A stretch of DNA of 64,000 bases from Verrucomicrobiota bacterium (GTDB taxonomy: Bacteria > Verrucomicrobiota > Lentisphaeria > Oligosphaerales > Oligosphaeraceae). Positions 1 to 7,399 of the stretch are shown here, piece by piece. The notes beneath the pieces are model-generated. The model searched no databases. It was given only the letters and a program-made list of their open reading frames with translations, and had not been told where the DNA came from. The stretch spans positions 1-64,000 of the forward strand of contig JAGVUR010000011.1 in assembly GCA_019136135.1 (NCBI GenBank), in the 5' to 3' direction. Both the position numbers and the translations under genes were made by a program. Every line of letters starts with the position of its first letter. The first letter of the stretch is position 1.

Positions 1-23
1 ACGATGTCAAATTGCGTGTTCAT
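1..23 (-). CDS. 5' end of an unidentified gene (partial)
   Basis: Only the first seven codons are inside the window, reading MNTQFDI and continuing off the left edge. The start is supported by AAGGAG six bases upstream of the ATG. It lies 11 bp downstream of the Nudix hydrolase stop on the same strand, so the two are probably co-transcribed. Too little is present to name a product. Confidence 0.6.
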
Positions 24-34
24 GTTAACTCCTT

Positions 35-553
35 TTACTTGATTGTTAGTGTTTCAAGTCTTGGCGGGCTTTCGAGTTTTTGGAACCAGCGTCTCAGCTG
101 GTTTGTTTTTTCGAGGTTTACGACATTGAGGTTTGGGATTGAAATCAGGTTGTCATTTCCAGCGATTTTGTCACATGTTTCGCGGTCAGCTGGCGCCATG
201 TCGAGTTTTTTCCAATCATCTTGTTTAAACCAACCGATTTTTTGTCCTTCGAGTGGTTTTATGTCTTTAGCGTCATTGGTTTCGCAGAGCATGAAATGTA
301 ATCTGACGGCTTTGTCTGGGTATTCGTGAGTGACATTGAAGAGTTCTTGTGCGCCGTTGATTTTCAGCCCGAGTTCTTCGTCGAGTTCACGTGCAATGCA
401 GTTTTGGAGCGATTCTTGATTTGCGACCTTGCCGCCTGGGAATTCCCATTTTCCCGCGAGGCTTCCTTTAGGTTTTCGTGTGGCCAGGAGGAGGCATTGG
501 TTATCAAAAACGATTGCTGCGCAGACTTCCAGGTAGTTGATCTTCGTGGTCAT
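35..553 (-). CDS. Nudix hydrolase, MutT-like (probable 8-oxo-dGTP diphosphatase)
   Basis: A 172-residue protein with a complete Nudix box: G41, then E47, R55-E56, E59-E60 and G62, the pattern Gx5Ex7REUxEExGU that binds the catalytic Mg2+. The segment KWEFPGGKV before the box is typical of MutT and of (deoxy)nucleoside triphosphate pyrophosphohydrolases that clean the nucleotide pool of 8-oxo-dGTP. Unlike some MutT proteins there is no fused thiamine-phosphate synthase domain. The ATG at 553 has no clear Shine-Dalgarno and sits nine bases after a strong hairpin with a U-run that ends the pal gene, so expression by read-through or from a promoter inside that hairpin region must be assumed. The family and fold are secure; the exact substrate (8-oxo-dGTP versus another nucleotide or CTP) is not. 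Confidence 0.85.
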   Translation of the reverse strand: MTTKINYLEVCAAIVFDNQCLLLATRKPKGSLAGKWEFPGGKVANQESLQNCIARELDEELGLKINGAQELFNVTHEYPDKAVRLHFMLCETNDAKDIKPLEGQKIGWFKQDDWKKLDMAPADRETCDKIAGNDNLISIPNLNVVNLEKTNQLRRWFQKLESPPRLETLTIK

Positions 554-561
554 GGTAAACG

Positions 562-616
562 AAAAGAGGCTGCGATGTTATTGACGGCAGTATCTGCCAT
601 CTGCCATCGCAGCCTC
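562..616 (-). terminator. Rho-independent terminator after pal
   Basis: Perfect 12-bp stem, 566-577 with 605-616 (GAGGCTGCGATG and its complement), with a second small stem GGCAG/CTGCC in the loop, followed on the minus strand by TTTT. It lies 30 bp past the pal stop and ends just before the Nudix start, so it could also act as an attenuator for the downstream gene. Confidence 0.7.
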
Positions 617-646
617 GCAAAATTAAATCAAATCAGTTTATTGATT

Positions 647-1318
647 TCAGGGTGTTCCGATAAGGAACTGTGCTCTTCTATTGAGCTGGTGGTCGCTTTC
701 GGACTGTGCGTTTGGAACTTCGGGTCTGTCTTCGCCATAGCTGACGGTTCTCATTCTAGAGATGTCAACCCCGAGCGAGATGAGGTAGTCCTGGACAGAA
801 AGGCTTCTTCTTTCCGAGAGAGCACGGTTGTACTCGTCACTACCTCTCTCGTCGCAATGTCCTTCAATGATCACTCTGAAGGTAGGATTTGCGAGGAGGT
901 GCGAGGCGAGCTGTTCGAGTTTTACGCGTTCTGAGGGCCTGACTTCGGAGCGGTTGTAGTCGAAGTAGACTTTTTGAGCGAAGTACTGTCCATTCTTTAC
1001 GAAACCAAGTCCATCTGCTCCGCCGGTATCGACTGCCTGGTCGGTTTCCTGCCATCCCGCTGGAACAACTGCGAGGGTTCCGGCATTGGCGTCCATTCCA
1101 GTTTGTGCCGCAGTAGGAACGATCAGAGCGTCACCAGGTGCGCCGATTGGACTGAGACCTCCTCCATTAGGTCCTGCGAACCCGCCATCGCCGTCAGTAA
1201 CGGTACCTGCCCTTTGCTGGTCGAGACCGTCAAGATTGACTTTTGCCTTTTTGCTGCATCCGACGCAGACAAGAACCGCCAACACACACACGCCCAAAAT
1301 TTTCATCCATTCACGCAT
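647..1318 (-). CDS. pal: Peptidoglycan-associated outer-membrane lipoprotein (Pal)
   Basis: A 223-residue lipoprotein. The start at 1318 was chosen over a longer upstream reading because it has AGGAG upstream and yields a clean lipoprotein signal: MREWMK, a hydrophobic stretch, then VCVGC with Cys21 as the predicted lipidated residue (a Cys at -3 is slightly atypical). Residues about 35-110 are a low-complexity Gly/Asp/Ala linker. The last ~110 residues are an OmpA/Pal peptidoglycan-binding domain with VYFDYNRSEVRP, EGHCDERGSDEYN and LSERR..SVQDYL, including the Asp and Arg residues that hold meso-diaminopimelate. It implies a diderm envelope and a Tol-Pal system; no tol genes are in this window. 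The gene lies 48 bp downstream of the zinc-ribbon/SGNH gene on the same strand and ends at a terminator. Confidence 0.93.
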   Translation of the reverse strand: MREWMKILGVCVLAVLVCVGCSKKAKVNLDGLDQQRAGTVTDGDGGFAGPNGGGLSPIGAPGDALIVPTAAQTGMDANAGTLAVVPAGWQETDQAVDTGGADGLGFVKNGQYFAQKVYFDYNRSEVRPSERVKLEQLASHLLANPTFRVIIEGHCDERGSDEYNRALSERRSLSVQDYLISLGVDISRMRTVSYGEDRPEVPNAQSESDHQLNRRAQFLIGTP

Positions 1319-1366
1319 TTTACTGTCTCCTCTAGTTACTTTTTGTTTCAACTTATACAATGACAC

Positions 1367-3682
1367 TTATTGTTGTGATTCTTGTTCTTCGGATGTCGGT
1401 TCTTCGACCGGCTCTGATACTGGTTCAGTGATTGGTTCCGCGACTGGCTCTGTTGCCGGTTCTGCGATTGGCTCTGACACCAGTTCAGCAACCGGCTCTG
1501 TTACGGGTTCTACGATTGGCTCTGGCACTGGTTCTGCAACTGGCTCAGGTGTCGGTTCTGCGACAGCTTTGGCTTCTGGTTCCTGTGCCACCTGCGGTTT
1601 TTCGGTTACGACTGGTTCGGGTGTCTGTTCTGCGACTGGTTCTGGTTCAGGGATGTCTTCGAACTGTTCTGGGTCGATGAGCTTATGTGTTACGATAGCC
1701 TGTTCAATCCAATTTGCGATATTTTGTGCTCCTTGTTCATTGTGTTGGTACCAAGAAGCCATCCACTTTTTGGCGCTTTGCTCGCCATCGATTTTAAACA
1801 TTGAGCTTGCATCTACGAGTGCGATGCCGAGTTTTTCGCTTGCTTGCCTAGTGTTGCTGAGGACTTTTTCGAAGAATTTATCTTGGTTTTCTGCCCATGC
1901 CTTGAACTGTTCTGCGTCAAACCGTCCTTCGTTGCACTCTTGTGTATAGATTGGGTTGGGTAGCCAGCACAGGAGTTTTGCGGGTGTCTTTTTGCAGAGT
2001 TCCACGAATTCCTGGAATGCGGTTGCGATTTCCGCGAGCTTCGCGCTTTGCGCTTCCTCGTCAAGTGTTTTGAGATTTGGGATTTTGGCGTCATTCCAAG
2101 CGAAGGAGAAGACGATCAGGTGTGGGTTGAACGGCTTGACGTCTCGTTCGAATCTGATTATCGCCTGTTTGAGACCGCTGTCTTTGATTGCAACATTTAG
2201 GACCGTAAGGGTACCCTTGGTCTTGAATCGTTTCTGGAGGCTGTTTTCCAGTAGGGTCGGCCATGCTTTTGCCACATCCTTTTGCGAGAGCGTCAATTCA
2301 TCTCCGATGCAGACGACCTTGATTTGTGAATCTGCGATCGTTGCGATTCTTGTCGCGGTCATTCGTTCCGGTCTATCCCTGGCGATTTCGTCATTGTTCC
2401 ATGGTCCTGCTGTTGGGATATGGATAATCGGTCTGTTGACGAACGTCATTTCCTGCGTTGGGATTTTGTCATCGAGTTCCTTTCCGACGCAATCGGAGCA
2501 TAGCTTTGGCTTTGTTGACGTTCCGAGGTGCACGTCAAGTTGTTCATGCACGGTCCAATTAAATGTCGTTCCGCAGCTTTCGCACTTCAGTTCTTCTGTT
2601 TGGTGGTTTGCGATGAAGTCCTGGCATGCGGGGCAGCGTTTTCTTGGTTCCTCCTTGAGTTTGCACTTGTTTCGGATTTGCTCATGTACGCGATATATCC
2701 AGGTTCCTTTGCAACCTTGCACGCTGCAGGGTCTTTCCTCGTCCTTGAGGTCCATGAAGGCCTTTACGCATTCGTCGCAAAGTCTTTCGCGTGGTCTTGA
2801 GTTGCCGTGGATATGCGCTCCGAGCTGCATGCTTCTTGTCCAGGTCCACTTGTTGGTGCACCCCTTGTTCATGCATGGTCTTTCGATGTCTTTGGCTTCT
2901 GTGTAGAAATCGAAGCAATTCTTGCACATTCTCGATGGCATTTCCGGTTCTTGGCCTTCCGGCGTATTTCGGATGACTTCGAGTTGTTCATAAGCTGTCA
3001 GTGTCCATGTGCCCTTGCAGCCATTGATCTTGCATTCTTTTTCCTCGTTCTTGAGGGATGTGAATATTTTGTAGCAATCGTCGCACATGCGTTTTGGCGG
3101 GTTGTCGAGGCTTTTTCCCGACTTGATATGTTCGAGTTGCTGGTAACGTGTCCAAAGGACGCTGTTGACGCAGTCCTTTATCCTGCATGGGATATAGTCG
3201 TCTTTCAGGGGTTTAAGCAGGTTGAAGCATTCATCGCAAAGTCTTGGTGGCGGTTGTTTTCCGCCGCTTGCGATTTGGTCTTTTGCGGACCAGGTCCATG
3301 TTCCTTTGCATCCTTTGAATCGGCATGGCATGGTTTTTGGTTCGACGGCGTGCATTGCCTCCCTGCATTTTGGGCATAGTCCCCTTGGTGGGACTGGCTT
3401 TCCGTCCTTGGCATTTTTTATTGCCTCCAGCTGGGCATGGCGATTCCAGGTCCACTTGCCGTCACATCCGACGGTAGAGCATTCAAGTTCCTGATTGGTG
3501 AGCTCCTTGAAAATGGCGAAGCATTCGTCACACATTTTCTCCGCCTTTGGACTTTTTCCGCTGGCGAGTTTTTGAATAACTTCTTCCTTGGAAACTCGAA
3601 TAACGTTTCCGCATCCACGCACACGACACTTGACTTCCGCCTCGGGGAAAAAGTCGCCTAGACTGCCAAAATTGCTGCCCAA
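1367..3682 (-). CDS. Eight-module zinc-ribbon protein with a degenerate SGNH-hydrolase domain and an EP-rich tail
   Basis: I chose a TTG start at 3682 because AGGAG lies eight bases upstream; the longer reading has no signal. The 771-residue product has three parts. Residues ~19-398 are eight tandem modules of about 50 residues, each CxxxxC (CxxC in the last), a W-x-W/L strand, a Q-L/I helix and CxxC, 32 cysteines in ligand positions, expected to bind one Zn each. Residues ~440-660 resemble an SGNH/GDSL hydrolase, with GDELT at block I, AWND at block III and a late YQHNEQGA His, but the block I catalytic Ser is Glu. The last ~100 residues are repeats of EP(V/I)xEP, like the envelope-spanning rods of TonB. 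No signal peptide is visible. It lies upstream of pal on the same strand. Function is unknown; a nucleic-acid or protein-binding scaffold is plausible. Confidence 0.8.
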   Translation of the reverse strand: MGSNFGSLGDFFPEAEVKCRVRGCGNVIRVSKEEVIQKLASGKSPKAEKMCDECFAIFKELTNQELECSTVGCDGKWTWNRHAQLEAIKNAKDGKPVPPRGLCPKCREAMHAVEPKTMPCRFKGCKGTWTWSAKDQIASGGKQPPPRLCDECFNLLKPLKDDYIPCRIKDCVNSVLWTRYQQLEHIKSGKSLDNPPKRMCDDCYKIFTSLKNEEKECKINGCKGTWTLTAYEQLEVIRNTPEGQEPEMPSRMCKNCFDFYTEAKDIERPCMNKGCTNKWTWTRSMQLGAHIHGNSRPRERLCDECVKAFMDLKDEERPCSVQGCKGTWIYRVHEQIRNKCKLKEEPRKRCPACQDFIANHQTEELKCESCGTTFNWTVHEQLDVHLGTSTKPKLCSDCVGKELDDKIPTQEMTFVNRPIIHIPTAGPWNNDEIARDRPERMTATRIATIADSQIKVVCIGDELTLSQKDVAKAWPTLLENSLQKRFKTKGTLTVLNVAIKDSGLKQAIIRFERDVKPFNPHLIVFSFAWNDAKIPNLKTLDEEAQSAKLAEIATAFQEFVELCKKTPAKLLCWLPNPIYTQECNEGRFDAEQFKAWAENQDKFFEKVLSNTRQASEKLGIALVDASSMFKIDGEQSAKKWMASWYQHNEQGAQNIANWIEQAIVTHKLIDPEQFEDIPEPEPVAEQTPEPVVTEKPQVAQEPEAKAVAEPTPEPVAEPVPEPIVEPVTEPVAELVSEPIAEPATEPVAEPITEPVSEPVEEPTSEEQESQQ

Positions 3683-3763
3683 ATCACACACTCCTAAGAC
3701 CCTTTGGATGGTCTTATTCTGACACAATACACGAGTTGTTGAAATTCCAAAAGGATGAAACCT

Positions 3764-3793
3764 ATAACATATCCACTTGACGCAAAAGTGCAA
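3764..3793 (-). promoter_or_regulatory. Candidate sigma-70 promoter of the zinc-ribbon gene
   Basis: Read on the minus strand, TTGCAC, 18 bases, then TGTTAT, about 75 bases upstream of the chosen TTG start. The match is moderate. The rest of the gap to the thioesterase gene also holds a small inverted repeat AACGGC/GCCGTT at 3856-3874. Confidence 0.33.
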
Positions 3794-3953
3794 CAAGGCA
3801 AAAAGACTAATTTCCAACGCTTTTGCGATAATTTTTCAGAGTCGTCCCCTATCTTAACGGCTAACGTTGCCGTTACCTTGGCTACCCAATGCCAAACAAA
3901 AGTGCATGTCACATCGGGTTTTATTTTGGTCACGGCGAACGGAAGCGTGTTGT

Positions 3954-4676
3954 TCAGGCAATGAAGGTTCCCGTTGCCTGGAAGGCTTGCTTGTCTTCGA
4001 AAGTTCCGACGACGTGGAAGCCTTGCCCATCGACTTTGGCTTGGACATTGAGGGTTTCGTTTTCGGGGACTGCGTTTTGGTAGTTCAACTGGAGTGTACG
4101 CGGGTATTTGCCGACTCCGATGCAATTTTGGACGATCGCCGCGTATTCGGCATTATTGAGATGGTTGTTGATATCGACCATCGTGTCTCGGATCTTGTAC
4201 TGGTCCGAAAGCGTTGTGCTTTCGATGGTATGTGGGAGTTTGTCAAGCAGGGGGAATGCAATTTCGGGATTGACGAGCTTGGGCATGATCGATTCGCATT
4301 CCCGTTTTGCCGAGAGGATCCTTTGTTTTTCCGTGTCGACGAGCAGCCAGTTGCTTGTTGCCTTTGCCAGTGCGTCTCCGTCTTGGGTCAAGAATCTGTA
4401 TTCACGTATTGCGAAGAGCCGATCGAATCCAGCGGGATAGGTTTGCACGCGTACTGTTTGCTCGATTTCTGGAAAGTCTTCAAATTGAAATTTGATTCTT
4501 GAGAGCAGCCATACTTGGTTCTTCGGTCTCAATGTCTGAACGCCGACCCCGAGGATTTCCGCGTGGTGTGCCGCGACTTGCTGTGCGTAGTCGAAGAACG
4601 CCTTGAGCTTAAGTTTTGCGTGTCTGTTTCCTTCGCTGAAACGGATGAGGAACTGTTCTTCGTAGGGTGTGTTCAT
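3954..4676 (-). CDS. Acyl-ACP thioesterase (hot-dog fold, FatA-like)
   Basis: A 240-residue protein of the acyl-ACP thioesterase family (PF01643), with the two hot-dog halves expected: an N-terminal half beginning YEEQFLIRFSEGNRHAKLK with an HHAEILG-like helix and VWLLSRIKFQFEDFP, and a C-terminal half with IRDTMVDINNHLNNAEYA, the Asn/His-containing active-site segment (D-x-N-x-H-x-N-N) of plant and bacterial FatA/FatB. It would release free fatty acids from acyl-ACP in the cytoplasm. The ATG at 4676 is used because an upstream TTG in frame lies inside a strong hairpin. There is no obvious Shine-Dalgarno. Family assignment is strong; chain-length preference cannot be read from the sequence. 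Confidence 0.85.
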   Translation of the reverse strand: MNTPYEEQFLIRFSEGNRHAKLKLKAFFDYAQQVAAHHAEILGVGVQTLRPKNQVWLLSRIKFQFEDFPEIEQTVRVQTYPAGFDRLFAIREYRFLTQDGDALAKATSNWLLVDTEKQRILSAKRECESIMPKLVNPEIAFPLLDKLPHTIESTTLSDQYKIRDTMVDINNHLNNAEYAAIVQNCIGVGKYPRTLQLNYQNAVPENETLNVQAKVDGQGFHVVGTFEDKQAFQATGTFIA

Positions 4677-4696
4677 GGTGGCATTCGGCAAAGTTG

Positions 4697-4728
4697 TGCC
4701 TGGTTGACGAGAGTTCGCCAACCAGGCA
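4697..4728. terminator. Hairpin between the QueG-like and thioesterase genes
   Basis: Perfect 10-bp inverted repeat TGCCTGGTTG/CAACCAGGCA extended by CGA/TCG across one mismatch, tetraloop GAGT. The U-rich side (TTTGTTTTGT) is on the plus strand, so as a classical terminator it faces the wrong way for both flanking minus-strand genes; it may stop transcripts from both sides weakly or protect mRNA 3' ends. Confidence 0.5.
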
Positions 4729-4757
4729 TTTGTTTTGTGTTAATGCTTGGAAGGTTA

Positions 4758-7043
4758 TTATTCTTGCGATCTTGTGTATGGGCAGCTCATCGCGCACATT
4801 TCTGCTGCGCAGGGCCTGATTCTCAGGATTGGGTCGCGCTTCGCCATTGCATCGGAGAGGGCTTCCTTCGTGATGGTTTTCGGCGGTGCGATATCGGTTT
4901 TCGAGCCGGTCCACTTTTGTCCTTCGTCAGCGACGAGTCCGTATCGGATTGCCCAGTCGCATCGTGCTTGTTCGACGATTGCGAAGGGTAGTTTTTGTCC
5001 TTCGACCACGAGGGTTGCCTCGCCCTTGAAGGCCTTGACTGTGCATCCCTTGATGCATCTGTCACATCCTTCGCACTTGCTCCTGAGCGCCTGTAGGTCT
5101 GGGAGTTTTGAGGGTTCGAGCTCGAGGTCTGTGACGATTGCGACGTATCTGAGGTTTGTTCCGAACTCCTCGTTATTGACGAATCCACCCTTGGTGAGCG
5201 TCCCGAGTCCTGCGCAGACGGCGGAAATTCTGTTGCAGAAGATATTGGGCTGTCCGCCGCGTGGATTTGACACGAGCGAACCTGAGAGTTCCAGGTCTTG
5301 TACGGCGACTGCCTTTGCGCCCCAGCCTTGCATGATCTTGCTGAGTTTAAGCGCGATGGTGCGCAGGTGGTTGTGGCTTTGGTACTGTGCGAAGCTGTAT
5401 GGCCCGATCGCTTCGGCACCGTAGCGTCCTAGGGATTCGGCGCTTTGCCTGGGAATGCGGATGCCGCAAACAATCACGGATTTTGCACCGGGCAGGTGCT
5501 CTTCGGGGGTGTGGAGCTTGCGGTTGTACTCCTGGATTTCGGCGGTTGAGCTAAGCCAGAGGACACCAGTTTCGCGTGCGACGAGGACGCGCTCGCCGTC
5601 CAAATCCTTGCGGACGGATTCCACGGCGTCTTCAACGCGTTTGGCTGAGGTGAATCCGACGACGTCGGCTCCGAGTTCCATTGCCAGCTTCTCGATCTCT
5701 GTTTTGGGATCGAGGTTTTTGCCGAGTGCTGCGTACTGGGATTTGGCTTCGAACGGTGCCAATTTTGCGCTTGTCAGCAAGAATCTCGAGCCTGAGTTGG
5801 GGGCTTGTGGCGCCCAGAATTCCCTGAGTGCATCTAGCGCTGCCTTGCCTGGGTCCTTCTTGAGGCTCCAGAAGTTGTATGGGGCGCCGGAGTATCCGAG
5901 TTTTTCCAATTCGGCTGCCATTTCGAACGTCATTTTGTCCAGGTGGTAACCCATTCGATGCGCGTGATCCACGCGTCTATCAGTCGTTGCTGATTCGTAT
6001 GTCTTCGGGTTTTCCATTGAGAAGAAGACAATGGTTTGGACATCGGGGAGGAGGCATGAGATGTCTGCTCCCTTCCAGTCTTCGATTGGGATGACCTTGA
6101 TTTGGTCGGCTCCTTCGGCGATGGCGTCTGCGATCAGCCTTTGTTGGGCGCCGCGGTCTGGCGCTGGCCTTGTCGGGGTGACCGACTTCTTGCGGATCGG
6201 CGCTGACGAGTAGGACTTGTCCCAGGAACGCCTGTCCTTGGGGAGGCAGTACTTGATGCAGCAGCCCATTGTACCACCTCTCATTCCAAGTTCCTTGAGT
6301 TTGTCGAGGATGACCTGTTCGTCAACCTTGGCGGGGATTTCGGCTTCCGCGTCAAGTCCGAAGTGTTCTGCCCAAGCGCATCTCCAGAGGTTTTTCTTGG
6401 CGAATGTGTAGGTGTGCCCCTCGATGTGGAGGGCGGTTGTCCCGTCGACCTCCTGGGTAGTGGCCCATGCGCAGCAATGCTTGAGGCACTGTCCGCAATC
6501 GTCGCAAAGGGTATCGCCTTCGAGGAGTGGATCGGGGACGAGGGGTGCGTCGGTGATAATCGAGACGAGTCGGTTTCTCGGACCGAATTCGGGTGACATT
6601 GAGATGCCATGGTAGCCTAATTCGGTCAGGCCGGCGCAAACGGATGCGTAGATGTGGGACATGTCGGGGGCAAATGTGGACTTGAGGGACTTGTATTCGC
6701 GATAGCGCCAGATGTTGGATGCCGTGATGGGGACGGCACGGTAGCCCTGCTTCTCAAGGAATCGTCCCATCGAGTACGAAATCACGTCAAGCTGGTTGTT
6801 CATATGGTACTGGAACGCATATGAACCCTGCTCGTGGGGAGAACCCTCGCCGCCAATCTCAATCATCGCATCAGTATGGTGGATCGCACAGACAATAACG
6901 CTTTTCGCTTCAGGAAAAATCCCCTGGGGAGACATCAGGATGGGGGCTTCAGCCCAACGCTCGATGTTGCCGACGCCGACCATGTCAGCACCGTGGGAAA
7001 ACCCCGTTTTCTTCACTAGTTGAGTCAACCGATAATCCGCCAT
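4758..7043 (-). CDS. Tandem-duplicated QueG-like 4Fe-4S reductase (function unknown)
   Basis: 761 residues with two head-to-tail copies of the fold shared by epoxyqueuosine reductase and reductive dehalogenases. Copy one has AKSVIVCAIHH, SVCAGLTELGYHG, a CDDCGQCLKHCC ferredoxin motif and a second Cys group GCCIKYC. Copy two repeats this with AKSVIVCGIRI, AVCAGLGTLTKGG, CEGCDRCIKGC and a terminal CAAEMCAMSC. Each copy should carry two 4Fe-4S clusters; in the family these pass electrons to a corrinoid, but cobalamin binding cannot be confirmed here. A true QueG is a single copy of about 350 residues. AGGAG precedes the ATG at 7043. The 333-residue protein at 17131-18132 is a third, separate relative. 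Substrate unknown. Confidence 0.75.
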   Translation of the reverse strand: MADYRLTQLVKKTGFSHGADMVGVGNIERWAEAPILMSPQGIFPEAKSVIVCAIHHTDAMIEIGGEGSPHEQGSYAFQYHMNNQLDVISYSMGRFLEKQGYRAVPITASNIWRYREYKSLKSTFAPDMSHIYASVCAGLTELGYHGISMSPEFGPRNRLVSIITDAPLVPDPLLEGDTLCDDCGQCLKHCCAWATTQEVDGTTALHIEGHTYTFAKKNLWRCAWAEHFGLDAEAEIPAKVDEQVILDKLKELGMRGGTMGCCIKYCLPKDRRSWDKSYSSAPIRKKSVTPTRPAPDRGAQQRLIADAIAEGADQIKVIPIEDWKGADISCLLPDVQTIVFFSMENPKTYESATTDRRVDHAHRMGYHLDKMTFEMAAELEKLGYSGAPYNFWSLKKDPGKAALDALREFWAPQAPNSGSRFLLTSAKLAPFEAKSQYAALGKNLDPKTEIEKLAMELGADVVGFTSAKRVEDAVESVRKDLDGERVLVARETGVLWLSSTAEIQEYNRKLHTPEEHLPGAKSVIVCGIRIPRQSAESLGRYGAEAIGPYSFAQYQSHNHLRTIALKLSKIMQGWGAKAVAVQDLELSGSLVSNPRGGQPNIFCNRISAVCAGLGTLTKGGFVNNEEFGTNLRYVAIVTDLELEPSKLPDLQALRSKCEGCDRCIKGCTVKAFKGEATLVVEGQKLPFAIVEQARCDWAIRYGLVADEGQKWTGSKTDIAPPKTITKEALSDAMAKRDPILRIRPCAAEMCAMSCPYTRSQE

Positions 7044-7179
7044 GTTGTGCTCCTGTCCTGTCGTTGTTCTTGGTTCATTATTATTGAATGCCGTTTCATA
7101 AAACGGAATGAAAAATAATATACAATACTATTCTATGCGGTCAAGTGTTTTTGGCAGTGACGAATGAAACATTTCTTAT

Positions 7180-7320
7180 GGGACTGGGACTGGGACCTAT
7201 GGGACGAAAGGGACAAATGAGACTTATGGGACTGGGAGATGGGACTTTGGGACGTTGGCGTTGTGTTTTATGGGTCTTGAGGTTCTGGGACGAGTCGGAT
7301 GGGTCGGACAGGTCGGACGT
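7180..7320 (+). repeat. GGGAC-rich low-complexity repeat and GTCGGACAG tract
   Basis: The 356-bp gap 7044-7399 holds no gene. Positions 7180-7273 are short iterations around GGGACCTATGGGAC and GACAAATGAGAC, closely matching 24338-24425. It is followed at about 7284-7318 by GTCGGATGGGTCGGAC and GGTCGGAC iterations that recur inside the large palindromic repeat units elsewhere in the window. Confidence 0.75.
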
Positions 7321-7341
7321 TGGCAGTGTGTTTTACGAGAG

Positions 7342-7380
7342 AAAAAAAGGCGATGTCCCGGGGTGGGGCATCGCCTTTTT
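7342..7380 (-). terminator. Bidirectional Rho-independent terminator after the foldase gene
   Basis: Stem AAAAAGGCGATG.CCC / GGGGCATCGCCTTTTT with a short GC loop. It ends in T-runs on both strands and lies 20 bp past the stop codon of the PpiD/SurA-like gene. Confidence 0.85.
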
Positions 7381-7399
7381 GAGATTTTTGAATTAGTCC

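Noticed and set aside
1086-1949. A 287-codon plus-strand frame rich in Gly-Ser-Ala-Thr
   Set aside because: It is the antisense of the EP-repeat tail of the zinc-ribbon protein; repetitive codons keep both strands open.
4758-7043. Naming this protein QueG
   Set aside because: It is a double-module protein of 761 residues with diverged Cys spacing; a true QueG is a single module, and another relative is present in the window.
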